Shown: positions 1-10,195 of the stretch, one piece after another
Layout of the letters: the number at the start of each line of letters is the position of its first letter
Numbering within the stretch: the stretch's first letter is position 1
Assembly (NCBI RefSeq): GCF_002099425.1
Contig: NW_018344259.1
Location: 1,175,501 to 1,239,500 of the forward strand
DNA: 64,000 nt
Source: Phascolarctos cinereus
Lineage: Eukaryota; Chordata; Mammalia; Diprotodontia; Phascolarctidae
Direction: 5' to 3'
Notes under the pieces: generated by a model
The model's input: only the letters and a program-made list of their open reading frames with translations
What the model was told of the DNA's origin: nothing
Databases searched by the model: none
Program-made: the position numbers and the translations under genes

Positions 1-22
1 AAGGTGCAGATTCCCCTTATAG

Positions 23-111
23 GCACAGTTTCAGCTGCAGTGATGAAAAGCTGAATTCTCCAACAGTCTCAACAACGTCTTTGTCCTCTCCCCTAGTTGT
101 TCCTCGTAAAG
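23..111 (+). CDS. RGCC: RGCC penultimate coding exon (partial gene)
   Basis: Coding exon of regulator of cell cycle (RGC-32), a small protein that associates with CDK1 and responds to complement and TGF-beta signalling. Seen here: a pyrimidine-rich tract and AG at 21-22 (acceptor), 29 complete codons beginning [14 protein letters not shown] and ending VVPRK, then the donor G|GTAAAT at 111/112. Recalled human RGCC has [14 protein letters not shown]...VTPQK at the same place with the same 29-codon length, so the match is gap-free. The serine-rich [11 protein letters not shown] core is the most conserved part; the following 10 residues differ. Exon phase (last base G starts an Ala codon) fits the next exon at 3951. 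Upstream exons lie outside the window. Confidence 0.93.
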
Positions 112-599
112 GTAAATTTAACAGGGGGCACATGGTCTTCCCACTCTTCATGCCACTTCCCATCCCCTCTCTCCAGCTGTAATAGACTCTGGGGCCATCT
201 CTGCCCAGCACTGAGGGGTCTGTGCTTTCTTGACCTATGTGGATCAGACTCGATAGGCAAGATTTTGGATTTCTCACACTTGCACAACTTTATGGGGAGA
301 ACATGTCTTCAAGTGGTTCCAGATGCTTCTTTGTTCTCTTCCTTGGCACAGATTCTAATCTGGTTATAGGCAGAATCTGTGCCAAACAGCAATGACTGGC
401 AGACTCTTCCCAGACTGGCTGGTTCTAGAATGCGAAACCCTCTGTCAGGATTTGTGGAAGGTGGGGTTTTGTAACTGCATCAATTATTTCACCCATATTC
501 TCAGTAATTGCACCAGCTCAACAATTAAATAGGATTTTTGTAATGTACAGTGAAATGCCCTGAAGAAAGTCAAGCTAGAAGCTTTAGTATTTCCTGACT

Positions 600-950
600 G
601 TTTTGAGAACAAAAATCCCAGAATTTGGAGTGCAAAGGATTTTAGATAATGTAAGGGTCTTAGATGATCCGAACCTCCCATTTAGAGAAGAAAACAATCA
701 TAGAACATCCAGTCACACAGGGAACAAGTAGCAGAGATGGGATCTGAACTCAGGTGCCAATTTTCTGTTTGTTTGTTTGTTTTTAGGCAATTGGGGTTAA
801 GTGACTTGCCCAGGGTCACACAGCTAGTAAGTGTCAAGTGTTTGGTCTGAGGCCGGATTTGTGCTCTATCCACTGTGCCACCTAGCTGCCCAGGTGCCAA
901 GTTTCAACATAGGGCTTTTTTTTTTCCTATGTCATACTGCTTCCTGGGTC
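600..950 (-). repeat. Old MIR/THER1-type SINE, interrupted
   Basis: Reverse-complement reading gives CCTGAGTTCAGATCCCATCT, GCTACTTGTTCCCTGTGTGAC and downstream MIR-like sequence. It is split by the younger SINE at 761-890, which duplicated CAGGTGCCAA. Confidence 0.6.
761..890 (-). mobile_element. WSINE1-like marsupial SINE
   Basis: Poly-T (tail), then GGCAATTGGGGTTAAGTGAC, GTCACACAGCTAGTAAGTG and the terminal CACCTAGCTGCC. Flanked by direct repeats CAGGTGCCAA (751-760 and 891-900). About 30 bases are missing between GGATTTG and GCTCTATCC (the region usually reading AACTCAGGTCCTCCTGAC...). Confidence 0.9.
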
Positions 951-2166
951 TTTAAAACTCATGTGAAGCCTCCTGGTTCTTTGGGATTAGTGGATTGACT
1001 TGGGTGGGAGGGAAGGAAACTGACTTTAAACGTTCTCAACCTCAAATGCCTTTGCTGGATAGCAGAACATCAGGTTACTCTGGACAGTTGCCTTCCTGAC
1101 AACAAAATGATGTTTGATCTTTAGAAGAAATATTACCTTTGGTGGAAATTATAAGGAAATTAAAAGGAAAAAAAGTTATAACATCTTTGGATTTCACCAC
1201 TCTCTAATATTAAAGCAGAGCTTTTCCCGAGAGAGATTTTCCATTTCCACCTCCTCCCCCTTCCCTCCCCCTTCCCTCCCCCCACCAGATCTTGTAACTT
1301 TAGAAGCCTCTTGGGAATTGATACAGACATCTACCCCACATTCTCTGATGAGCCTAGCGATTAAGAGTAGTCTCAAGATGGCACAATCTTGCCTGAAGTT
1401 GCTACTGGATCCTGCAGAGGTGTCAGCTCAGGGAATGAGCACCTGTTGGCAAAGGGACCGTAAGGGCTAAAAAGCAATGTTAGCGAGGAGTTACTTATTA
1501 CTGAAAATGTCCAGTGATACACTTCAACAGCAAAATAAATGGACAGTTGTTAGAAAGTTGTCAGTTTTTCTCAGGCTGTTGGGTTATAAGCTTGCCTTGT
1601 TCACACTTCTTGTAGGAAGCTAGTTCAAGAAAAGAAAGTGGATTAGATTATAAGCCTGGGGTGCCATTGGCACCTCAAAGTAAACATGTCTAAAAGCAAA
1701 CTGATCCCAGTTTCTACTTCCTATTCTACATTCCTGTCTCCCAAATAAAAATAAAATCCACACTCCAGCCAGCCCCTAATTCTGACTTTTCTATTTCTGA
1801 GACAGCAATATTATTTCCTGACTTCCCACCTTGCCCCCAGATTCCATTTCCATCCCAGTCACTCATATGTAAAAAATCTCAGAATCTCCAATGAGAATTC
1901 CCTAGAGTTTTTATGACCTGTCTTATCCTGCCACTTCCTTCCCTGGGTGTCAGTTTCTTCCTTCGTAAGATGAGAGGACCAGACTAAATGATTTCTAAGG
2001 TTCCACCCAGCTCTAATGTTTTATAATTCCCTTACCTCCCATATTCGGTCAATGAGTCCTGTTGATTCTCCTTCCACATTTCTCCCCTTCTTTCTCTTTT
2101 CAGTGCTCCTTAGTTTATGCCCTCATTTTTCTTTTGCCTGGACTATCAGCAAAGTCTCCTAAATGG

Positions 2167-2376
2167 TCATGAAGTCATAGATCTAGAGCTGGGGGGGGAC
2201 CTCAGATGGTCTCTAGTCCAAGCTCTTCAATTTACACATGAGAGAGTTGAGGCTCGAGTAGGTTGAATGATTTGCCCAAGATCACATAGTAAAAGTGCCT
2301 GAGATAGGATTTGAACCCAGGTCACTTGACTCCAGAGGCAGAGCTCTTTCCACTCTACCATATTGCCTTCCTTCTT
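2167..2376 (-). repeat. MIR/THER1-type SINE
   Basis: Antisense MIR hallmarks in order: ATAGATCTAGAGCTGG, TTTACACATGAGAGAGTTGA, TTGCCCAAGATCACATAGTA, GGATTTGAACCCAGGTC and CTCTTTCCACT. Confidence 0.75.
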
Positions 2377-2519
2377 GGTTTCTTCCTATCCTAAAATCTA
2401 TCCTGCACACAATCACCATATCGATTTTCCTGATCATATCCCTTCTCTGCTCTAAAACCTTCAATGACTCCCAACTACCTAGAGAATGAAGTTCAAATTC
2501 AGCTTAGTATTCCAAGTCC

Positions 2520-2617
2520 TTCATTTTGGAGTCAAAGGAATCAGGTTTGAATCCCAGCTCTGTTACTACTTATGTGAGTCTTGGGGAAATAATAGCTTTT
2601 CTGGGATTTAGCTTCTT

Positions 2618-2667
<50 letters not shown>

Positions 2668-2730
2668 GGGGAGGTAGGATTAGATGATTTCTAAGATCTA
2701 TTCCTGCTCCTTAATGTGGTCTGACCCTCT
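2520..2730 (+). repeat. MIR fragment containing a (TG)n microsatellite
   Basis: GGTTTGAATCCCAGCTCTGT is a MIR sense core. An uninterrupted TG run occupies about 2621-2667 and is followed by a GATTAGATGATTTCTAAG MIR tail. Confidence 0.65.
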
Positions 2731-2734
2731 TTTT

Positions 2735-2935
2735 CTTCCAATATATTTTAAAAATTCTATTTTTTCAACTGGCAAAAATCTGCCTTCTTTCCCTCCCACA
2801 CCTCTCCCTCTTGAAAAAACAGAGCAAGACATTACAACTAAGTAGAGTTAAGCAAACACACATTTCTTATCCAATACTCATCTATAAGTACTTTATAATT
2901 ATACATCCATCTGATCATGTCTTGTGATTTTCTGC
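2735..2935 (-). repeat. Probable L1 3' end fragment
   Basis: TTTTAAAAATTCTATTTTTT followed by CTTTCCCTCCCACACCTCTC resembles the antisense 3' UTR of L1 copies elsewhere in the window (59.3 kb, 32.0 kb). Diverged. Confidence 0.4.
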
Positions 2936-3950
2936 CTTCGTGCCTTTGAATATGTCATCCCCTCTTCATCGAGTGCCCCTAGGGGTGGCTTCTTCAGGCA
3001 TCTTAGGGTCTTCATGCTAGGAGTTGAATGTTTACCACTATAACCCTTTCTCAGGCATGCTTTCCCTAGAAGTGACTACATTGCTGAACCTATCCATCTC
3101 CCCCATCAAATTCTATGTGCCCAATCTCCCATTTATTTTAGTTCCTTGTTCTCCCAAGAAAGCATTCGATAACGTAAGACATAGTTTCAGCTTCGTGTGC
3201 TGTCCTTTCTGGGGGAATATGTATTTTTTTTTTTAATGCAGGACTCATGCTCATGGTTAAATCGGAGGGAGGGAGAAAGCCTAGTGGATGGGGGAGATCT
3301 TGCTCAGAGTACTCTTCTAAGTCCCCCAAATCCTGCTCATTTCATGTAAAATTATCCCCAAGAGTCCCTTGTATTTATATTGGTGTGCCAATACAAGGTA
3401 TGCCTTGGTAATGAAGGCTAAATAAACTATATACTAAGATCTGGACATTCAATAACTCCAAGTTGGAAATTAGAGGATTTTAATTCATTCTCTCCAAAGA
3501 CAGTGAAGGAAAACTCTTTCTCTACTTTATTATGAAGGAAGAAATATTTAGCTTAAACTTTATTATTAAGGCTGAACCTTGGAGCTGGTGCCGAGAGGAA
3601 ATGGTAAAAATTGATTTATCAAGACAGTTCTTTAAGAGTCTAAGTCAGAGAGAAGGTGTCAACCTGGACTACAAGAGGTTTCCTTCTCCAGGCATTCCCC
3701 CTATCAGTGAAATCACAGGTGTAGTCCCCCATCTGAAAAAAAAATTGGATTATAAGCACCTTGAAGGCAGCTAGATCTGATGTTATTTGTCTCTTTGAGC
3801 ACCAAGCTGGTGGTAGCAGCATAATGGTTGTTGAGTTTTGTTGAATGCTTAAAAGAATGCAAAAGAGGTTAAATAATTCTGAACAAGGGCACCATATGTC
3901 TCTATGTATCATTCATGTGTGAAATCTAAATTTTATCCCCTGTTTTACAG

Positions 3951-4036
3951 CCAAACTTGGAGACACCAAAGAACTAGAGGACTTCATTGCTGATCTGGAC
4001 AGGACATTAGAAAGTATGTATATTTCTGATGATTGA
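3951..4036 (+). CDS. RGCC: RGCC last coding exon with C-terminus
   Basis: Acceptor CAG at 3948-3950. The split Ala codon (G from exon at 111 plus CC) leads into [19 protein letters not shown], then LESM and five further residues YISDD before TGA at 4034-4036. Recalled human RGCC ends [19 protein letters not shown] followed by LASM and stop, so identity is nearly complete up to that point. The acidic helical tail is the most conserved part of the protein. The five extra residues make this C-terminus longer than human. The intact frame, splice signals and conservation say this is the functional gene and not a retrocopy. Confidence 0.95.
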
Positions 4037-4099
4037 AAACAAATAGCTAACAAGCACCCCAAAGATAAGGATCCTATCTATGAATTCATTGATATAGAG

Positions 4100-4195
4100 A
4101 ACTCACTTCACACTGAACCGAGAAGCGGCTAGGAATTGTTTGATGTGTGCTTGAAACATAGAAAGCGCTGAATAAATGCTTATTCATTGATTGTA
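4100..4195 (+). repeat. MIR/L2-like 3' tail inside RGCC 3' UTR
   Basis: Contains AAAGCGCTGAATAAATGCTT, resembling the end of MIR/L2 (AAGCGCTCAATAAATG...). It carries an AATAAA at 4171-4176, about 135 bases after the RGCC stop, which could act as a proximal poly(A) signal. Confidence 0.55.
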
Positions 4196-5999
4196 AAAAT
4201 GAAAACACTGGTTTAGAGTTAGGCTAGAGCATCATCTTCACTGATAACCCTGTCATAGCCCCATTGGACATTTGATAATGTGTTTCCATCAGAAAGACGA
4301 GTCTTTAAAATGGAAGGAAACGAGTAGATTCACCACCACAAACATTCTGCCATCAGCAGAGGTCTTGATAAAGAAGTGGTCTCTGAAGAGTAATAACCCA
4401 TGAAAATATGTGTGGACTAACTCTCTTTAGCGGATTTTAAAGAAAGGAGTAGTGTGGTCATGGGAACTTGAATGGGGTGCGGGCAGTTAAATCTCCCTTT
4501 CTATAATTTGATGTTAAATGTTTCTAGCACTGAAACCCCTAACTTGGAAATTCCCAACTCTTTTGGGATGGAGATTGACACAGAATAGTATTTTTTGAAG
4601 CCTGAGGGGTAACTTTCTTTTGGAATGAATTAAACTGAGCCATTTTCATGGAGATTTGGGAATGGTTTGACTCTTTTGGCTATTAAAAATGATTTAAAAA
4701 AAGAAGCTATTTAAAAACTTATTAAAAGACACATTCACATACCACACTAAGAAAAACCCAAGCTAAGTACTGAATAATATAAATTATCTGATATGTTGCT
4801 TCCCATTTGGGAGCTAACTCTAATACTACCTTGTGTAAAGGACAAATCAACTAGACCATATTCCAAAGGGAGTAGATATAGAGAAGTGAATCAAGAGATC
4901 AGGGTGGAGGAGCAGTGGGAATTCTCCCAGGATGGCTTCTTGACAATGTTGAAGATTTTGCTCTTTGAATTCACCACCTCCTGGTCTAACTTTGCTTTCT
5001 TCTGAGCTCCAGAGAGGAAGGGGCACACCACCAGTTATTGTTGCTTGAGTCTCCCACCAGGGACTCTGCTTTTTCAACTACTACTAGCAAAGGCATGGTA
5101 GTTGAATTTTGACTCACTCCTTCAATTTCCAGCTAGCGCCTTGATTTACACAAATGGGGCGTCTCACTCTAAAACTAGGCCTACATCTTGCCAAACATCT
5201 GGATGACGGTAACTAGATTTGAGTTTAAAGGTATGCAAGTATTTTTGGCAGTGTGTAGCTACAGTCTCAGATGGGACTGAAAGTGGAGGAGAGAAGCCTG
5301 GCACCATACAAAATCCTATTTGAAGATTTTTATTGCCCATTTTAACACAGTATCCTCCTACTTCAGACAATATAAACCTGTTTTGATAGACATTCCTTAT
5401 AATTTCCCCATAGTTTGTCATAGGGCCATGCTACAAACTTGCTTGCTTTATTTAAGTTGTGAAATTCTGCCCAATTCTGGCAGTTAGAACAGACAGAAAT
5501 TAGTGGGAAGTCTGCCATTAAAGTTGGTTCTTTGATTTGTGTCTATAAAGTCAAACCCCATTAAGTATAGGATTTGTGTAGCCTTATGAATAGAAACTCT
5601 TATTTATTTCATATTTATAGGCATGTGAAAAAGAGCAGAAGGTGTGGGTACCTGTTCTTTCAATGGGAGAAGCTTCAGAAAGCTGTGAAGACCCAAGGAA
5701 GCCAACAGTTAGAAACTGCTGCCATAGTTGACTATGATCAGTGTATCCTACCATGTCATCTGAAATACTGTTATTTAAAATACAAACTTAGGGATCATTT
5801 TTGCTGGATTCTTAGGTGTTAAAATTGACTTAATTAACCTGTGCAGCTGATAAGAGCAAATGACTTGTGCTAATATTATATTTTTCCCTTAAAACATACT
5901 CATATGTAATTTAAAATGCATTTATGAAGATATTTGTAATTATATATAGTTGGAAACAGTAATGATGCTTTATCTCTTTATAATATATTTTTGTATGCA

Positions 6000-6005
6000 A
6001 ATAAA
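6000..6005 (+). terminator. Probable distal RGCC poly(A) signal
   Basis: Canonical AATAAA preceded by a TTTTTGTA-rich upstream element and followed by a GT/T-rich stretch (GGATTTTGTCAGTATTTC). It lies about 2 kb after the stop codon. Cleavage would fall near 6015-6025. Confidence 0.7.
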
Positions 6006-6099
6006 ATTTGGACTGGAGTCTGGATTTTGTCAGTATTTCTTCTTCTCCTACACCCCCACATTTCCTCCATCATCCAGGTCCAAGAATCTTATGGGGGAA

Positions 6100-6430
6100 A
6101 ATAAGATTTGGAAGGGGCGTTAGATGTTAACCTTTCTAACCTACTACCAACAAGTTTTGCATCTTCTCCTTTAAGGCAGCTCCCCCATCCTAAAAGGGAC
6201 CCGATTCCATTTTTTAGTAGCTTTAATTGTGGGGAAGTTCAACAAAGAAACATTTGTTGAGCCAAGATCTGCTTTCCTATAACTTTTTTATTGGTCTTAG
6301 TTCAATCCTCTGGCCAAGAAGAAAATCTGATTCTTCTACATGACTGCCCTGAAAATATTTAAAGACAAATGACCATGCTCTCCTTAATCCTTTTTCTACT
6401 GGAAAAAAAATAGAATTTCTAAATGATTTG
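6100..6430 (-). repeat. CR1/L3-like LINE fragment
   Basis: Antisense phrases such as GAATCTTA...TTGGAAGGGGCGTTAGATG and ...GACTGCCCTGAAAATATTTA AAGACAAATGACCATG match the general pattern of amniote CR1/L3 (TTGGAAGGGAC..., CTTGAAGACAG...CATG). Highly diverged. Confidence 0.4.
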
Positions 6431-6805
6431 ATATTCATTTGGTATTCCAGGTAAAAAACTAACCATATGTGTAATATGAAACTTGACTTTGGGTATTGTG
6501 CTTTTGTTGAAGATCAGATTTCTGACCTGTCCTCTTTCCTTTCCTGGCACCTTCAATAGCTAGAGATCATCCTATGAAAATCCCACCTGAATAAATCAGC
6601 TTCCTGAATAAAGGGAAATCTCAGCTTAGGGAAATCTCAGTTACAGGCAGCTTCCTGCTTAGAACATTGGAGGGTCCAAGTCAAAGTTCCCCACTAAGCC
6701 AGCTGTGCACAAAACCCAGGTGCTGGGAAGTTGAGGGCAGCTGAAATGTTGATGTTTCAGCTTGTTTGTTTGAGGGAGTGAATATACATTTTAGCCCTGG
6801 TACTA

Positions 6806-6960
6806 TAATTACTGTAATAGATTACACTTCCATAGGGCTTTTTATGCATTATTTCATTTGATATGGCCAATGATCAGATGAGGTAGGAAGTGTGAGTTTT
6901 ATTATGCCCATTTTCTAGAAAAGGAGTCTGAGATTCACAGAGATTATGTAATTTGTCCAA
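6806..6960 (-). repeat. MIR fragment
   Basis: CTTCCATAGGGCTTTTTATG, GAGGTAGGAAG and CCCATTTTCTAGAAAAGGAG follow the antisense 3' half of MIR. Confidence 0.55.
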
Positions 6961-8280
6961 AGGCAGGTTGGAAGAGGTTTTCGAGGTTACCTAGTCCTAC
7001 CACATATTCCATTTTTAAAGTTCCTGAAAAATGGCCTTGAAGGTCTCTGGTGGCAGAGAACTCATAGTTCCCTAAAGCAGCTGGTTCCATTTCAGATCAT
7101 TCTAATTGTTAAATGAATGAATGAATGAATAAAGCATTTATTAAGTGCTTACAGTGTATGAACCACTGGAAACAGAGAAAGGTCTCTGCTCTTAAGAAGA
7201 TCACATTCTAATGTGGCACTATATATATATATATATATGATTTTGGCCATCAGACAGATGGAAATGTTCCACTAGAGCGCAGCAGTAAAGCAAATGGTAA
7301 CATCTTTTCTTTGATGTAATTTCCACTAATAAAAGGAAATCAGTTTTTGATGTCTTAACATTTGGTGGTGCCAAGGACTTTGGTGACAAGAACTTTTCTA
7401 GGTCTTCAACAGAAGCAGAAGCAGTTGCCAGGCTGCATTTCCACTGCGGTTACTTCCCAGGATGATGGCATCAGGTATTGGGCTGGAGGCATTGCAATTC
7501 CCAAGGCTCTTGAGTGCAGTGTACTGAGCTGTCTCCATCAGTCTGAGGGGAGATAGTGGTCAAGATTGTGGTGGTGGTTTGACCCATCTGCTGCAGGCTA
7601 TTTCCTATCTTTCTCTCCTTTGGGTGACGGGGTGTTTCAGCCAGGCTGGATTGCCTGCCCTGGGTGTAGCCATTGGTTGTCAGTTGGTGGAGGTGGCTGG
7701 CCCCTTCTCCACAGGAACTGCCTCTCCAGATGATGGTTATGGCTGGGATGAAAGCAAGTCTGGTAATTTAGGGGACATTGCTATGCCCAAGGCTCTTGGG
7801 TTCATGGTCTTTGGGTATCTCCACCAGAGTTTGGGGGAAATGGTGGTCAAGTTGTTGGTGGCTTAATTTAATTTAACTTTCCTGACTCATGCTGCTTCTT
7901 GCCCCTCCCCCAGGAGCTGGTGTCCTACTGCTTGTCTGCTCTGTGACTGGCAAGTTGGTTAGCAGTTGGATTTAGGAAATGCTTCTTCATCCAAATAAAC
8001 ATTCATTGAGTTGAAATCAGCTTCTCTATAACTTTTGCCTGTTTTACTCATTGGTACAAGTTTTGTTCTTTGGGACTGAATAGAAAAAGTATCACCTCTC
8101 TTCCACATGACAGCCTTTCAAATGTTTGAAGATAGTTATCATGTCCCTTCTTGTTTCTTCTTCAACCTAAGAGGCAGAGCTCCTTCCACTGATCCTTCTA
8201 TGGCTAACTTAGTTTTCTCACCACTCTGGTTACCTTCCTCGGGGTGCACACTAGTTGTCAATATATGAAGAATATTGTGA
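6960..8280 (-). repeat. CR1/L3-like LINE, interrupted
   Basis: The flanking pieces 6960-7110 (GAGGTTACCTAGTCCTACC..., GGCAGAGAACTCATAGTTCC) and 7985-8280 (ATGACAGCCTTTCAAATGTT TGAAGATAGTTATCATGTCC) read as antisense CR1/L3 3' sequence. Between them are an L2 tail on the - strand (about 7110-7215, TTTATTAAGTGCTTACAGTG), a short (TA)n at 7219-7238, and the unexplained repeated block at 7360-7985. Confidence 0.5.
7360..7985. repeat. Unclassified GC-richer block with internal ~286-bp tandem repeat
   Basis: GGCATTGCAATTCCCAAGGC at about 7488 is echoed by GACATTGCTATGCCCAAGGC at about 7775, each followed by a related tract ending ATAGTGGTCAAG and AATGGTGGTCAAG. The block is GC-richer than its neighbours. 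Two + frames (64 and 95 codons) are open but show no known family. I do not recognise the element; a 5' UTR or LTR-like fragment is possible. Confidence 0.5.
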
Positions 8281-8289
8281 ATTCGGTAC

Positions 8290-8880
8290 TCTGCATTGTA
8301 AAAACATTTATTATGAACTTAAACATCAGCAAATATGAACATTTCAGTATACAAAAGAACAAAAAAGGATTGTATATGAAATAGAACTCTGTTACAGTTT
8401 ATTCCTTAAAAAAACCATATTAAATGTACATGGTAAATAAATACCTGGTGTTTGTATGTCCACTTCTGAGTTTCATTATGCTATGTTCTGTTATTAAAAT
8501 TTTTTCCCTTAATGATCTTTTCTTTCTTTTTTTCTTTTTTTATGCATCCCTATCACTACATACCTATTCCTTACCCCCCAAAGAAGTCCTCTCATAACAA
8601 AAAGTAAAACAAAACAATTCACTCTTGGCTATATCTGAAAATATATCTTGTACTCTATCACCATGTTGCCAAAAAGCAAGTAGCATGTTTTATCCTTAGT
8701 CTTCTGAAGCCATGATTGGTCACTGGACTGACCAAAGTTCTGAAATCTTTCAAGGTTGTTTATGTGATTGTCATTGTGTAAATTGTTCTGGCTCTGTTCA
8801 CTTTACACTGCATCAGTTCACACAAGTCTTCCCAGGTTTCTCTATATTATTACCTTCCTCCGTGTGATAGCTCCTGATTC
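8290..8880 (-). repeat. L1 3' end fragment
   Basis: Antisense 3' UTR and terminal ORF2 sequence: GCATCAGTTCACACAAGTCT TCCCAGG also occurs in the better preserved L1 copies at 21.8 kb and 23.6 kb. Diverged. Confidence 0.6.
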
Positions 8881-9865
8881 TCCCACAAACTGACTCCATT
8901 AAATTAGGGATCATACAATCAAGTGAGAAATCTAGCCACAAGCTTTTAGTAAGTGTGCTAGATGTAGAGATGGCCTAGAATTGGGTTTGACCTTTTCCAT
9001 GCTCGCTGCAATCCAGATCTTTAGTCAGAAACAAGCAAGATGATTAGGTGGCTTAATCTGTTTTTTAGTACCCTCGTACCCTTCTCTTTTTCTTGTCAAA
9101 ATTTGCTCTCAGCTGTTAGCTGAAAAAGATCTTTAAAAACTAATTTACTTTGGGAGTACAAATGAGTGATAATTTGTTCCTCCTCCCAGAGATATTTGCT
9201 TTTTAATAGAAACTACTCCTTATGTCAAAAGAATGAATTTATAAGGGTAACATTTCAGAGAGAGCCTGAACTTTATAGCCTCTGGGGTTTCAAGTGCTAG
9301 AAACATTGGAGGCTAGTTTCCCTGTATATCTATAGCTCTAGGGTTCCAGTCTATCTTTCAAAAGTCCATCTCTCACCCTTCAGACTTCTCTCTCTTGAAC
9401 TCCTTCTTCCAAGTAGGTCCTCCAACAATCTCAAGAAGTCCCTTCTCCTCTCATGCAGGTACATAGCATCAAAGTTCAGTATTCTCTCAGCCAGTCAGGA
9501 GTTGTATCTCCCTATGAGTATGTAGCAGGCAGTTTCATAGGATTATACTTCATAAAAACCACCTCAGGCTTAGTAAGAATCTGACTTATACCTTTAATTC
9601 TAAAATTCTATAGCTATGATTTTAATCTCTGAGTCTGTTTCTTCTGTAAAATTACATTAGAGTTAGATTAGAATGTCTCTAAGGTCTCTTCCAGTGACGA
9701 CTTTTGAGCATATGTACACTTCACTAAGTGGCCTGGGAGGTCTGGTTCAAGGGGAGGCTGTATCTGATCCCCTGTTTGTCCATTTAACCTCTCTGCCAGC
9801 ATCCCAGAAGCCAGGAGTGTTTAATTTTTCTTCAGGGATTACCTGAAGTAGCATCTGGACTAGGT
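8881..9865. other. No recognisable feature
   Basis: AT-rich intergenic sequence. I saw no exon, RNA gene or confidently assigned repeat. Confidence 0.5.
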
Positions 9866-10195
9866 ACAAGGAAATTCAGGTCTTAGTTATATCTCTGCCA
9901 CCAGCTAGTTATAAGACCTCAAACAAGTCTTTTACCTTTTCTGGGCCCCAGTTTCATCATCTACAAAACAGGTAGTTGGACTAAATGATCTCCCAGATTC
10001 CTTCCACCACAACATGTAGAAAGGGAAGGAAAACAGTACAGTTGGAAAGGGTGTTGGGTTTACAATGAATGAAGTGAGTGAAAATGAATTTATTAAGTAC
10101 TATGCCAAGGTTACTGGGATATAGATACAAAAGCAGTCAATGTCTGCCTTCAAGGAATTTATAGTCTAGTAAGAGAAACAACATACATCATCACC
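9866..10195. repeat. MIR (+) followed by L2 tail (-)
   Basis: 9866-10000 carries a MIR sense core and tail (CCAGCTAGTTATAAGACCTC, CCCAGTTTCATCATCTAC). 10075-10195 reads as antisense L2 3' sequence (TTTATTAAGTACTATGCCAA, GTCTGCCTTCAAGGAATTTA). Confidence 0.6.

Larger units (their letters stand above)
112..3950 (+). other. RGCC last intron
   Basis: Interval between donor GTAAAT at 112 and acceptor TGTTTTACAG ending at 3950. It holds an old MIR split by a younger SINE (600-950), MIR fragments (about 1900-2030, 2167-2376, 2520-2730), a TG microsatellite and a probable L1 3' fragment (2735-2935). The parts 112-600, 950-1900 and 2935-3950 show no feature I can support; the open frames there have no recognisable protein similarity. 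Confidence 0.85.
4037..6020 (+). other. RGCC: RGCC 3' UTR
   Basis: From the stop at 4036 to just after the poly(A) signal near 6000. AT-rich, with few recognisable repeats apart from a MIR-like tail at 4100-4195. AU-rich ATTTA-type motifs occur (for example around 5600 and 5930), as expected of a labile regulatory mRNA. The end is inferred from the AATAAA and GT/T-rich downstream sequence; no transcript evidence is available here. Confidence 0.75.

Noticed and set aside
7240-7400. Possible LTR-end/leader-like stretch (AATAAA-like signal then TTTGGTGGTGCC)
   Set aside because: No paired terminal repeat, no retroviral protein similarity and no boundaries found, so no endogenous retrovirus is called anywhere in the window.
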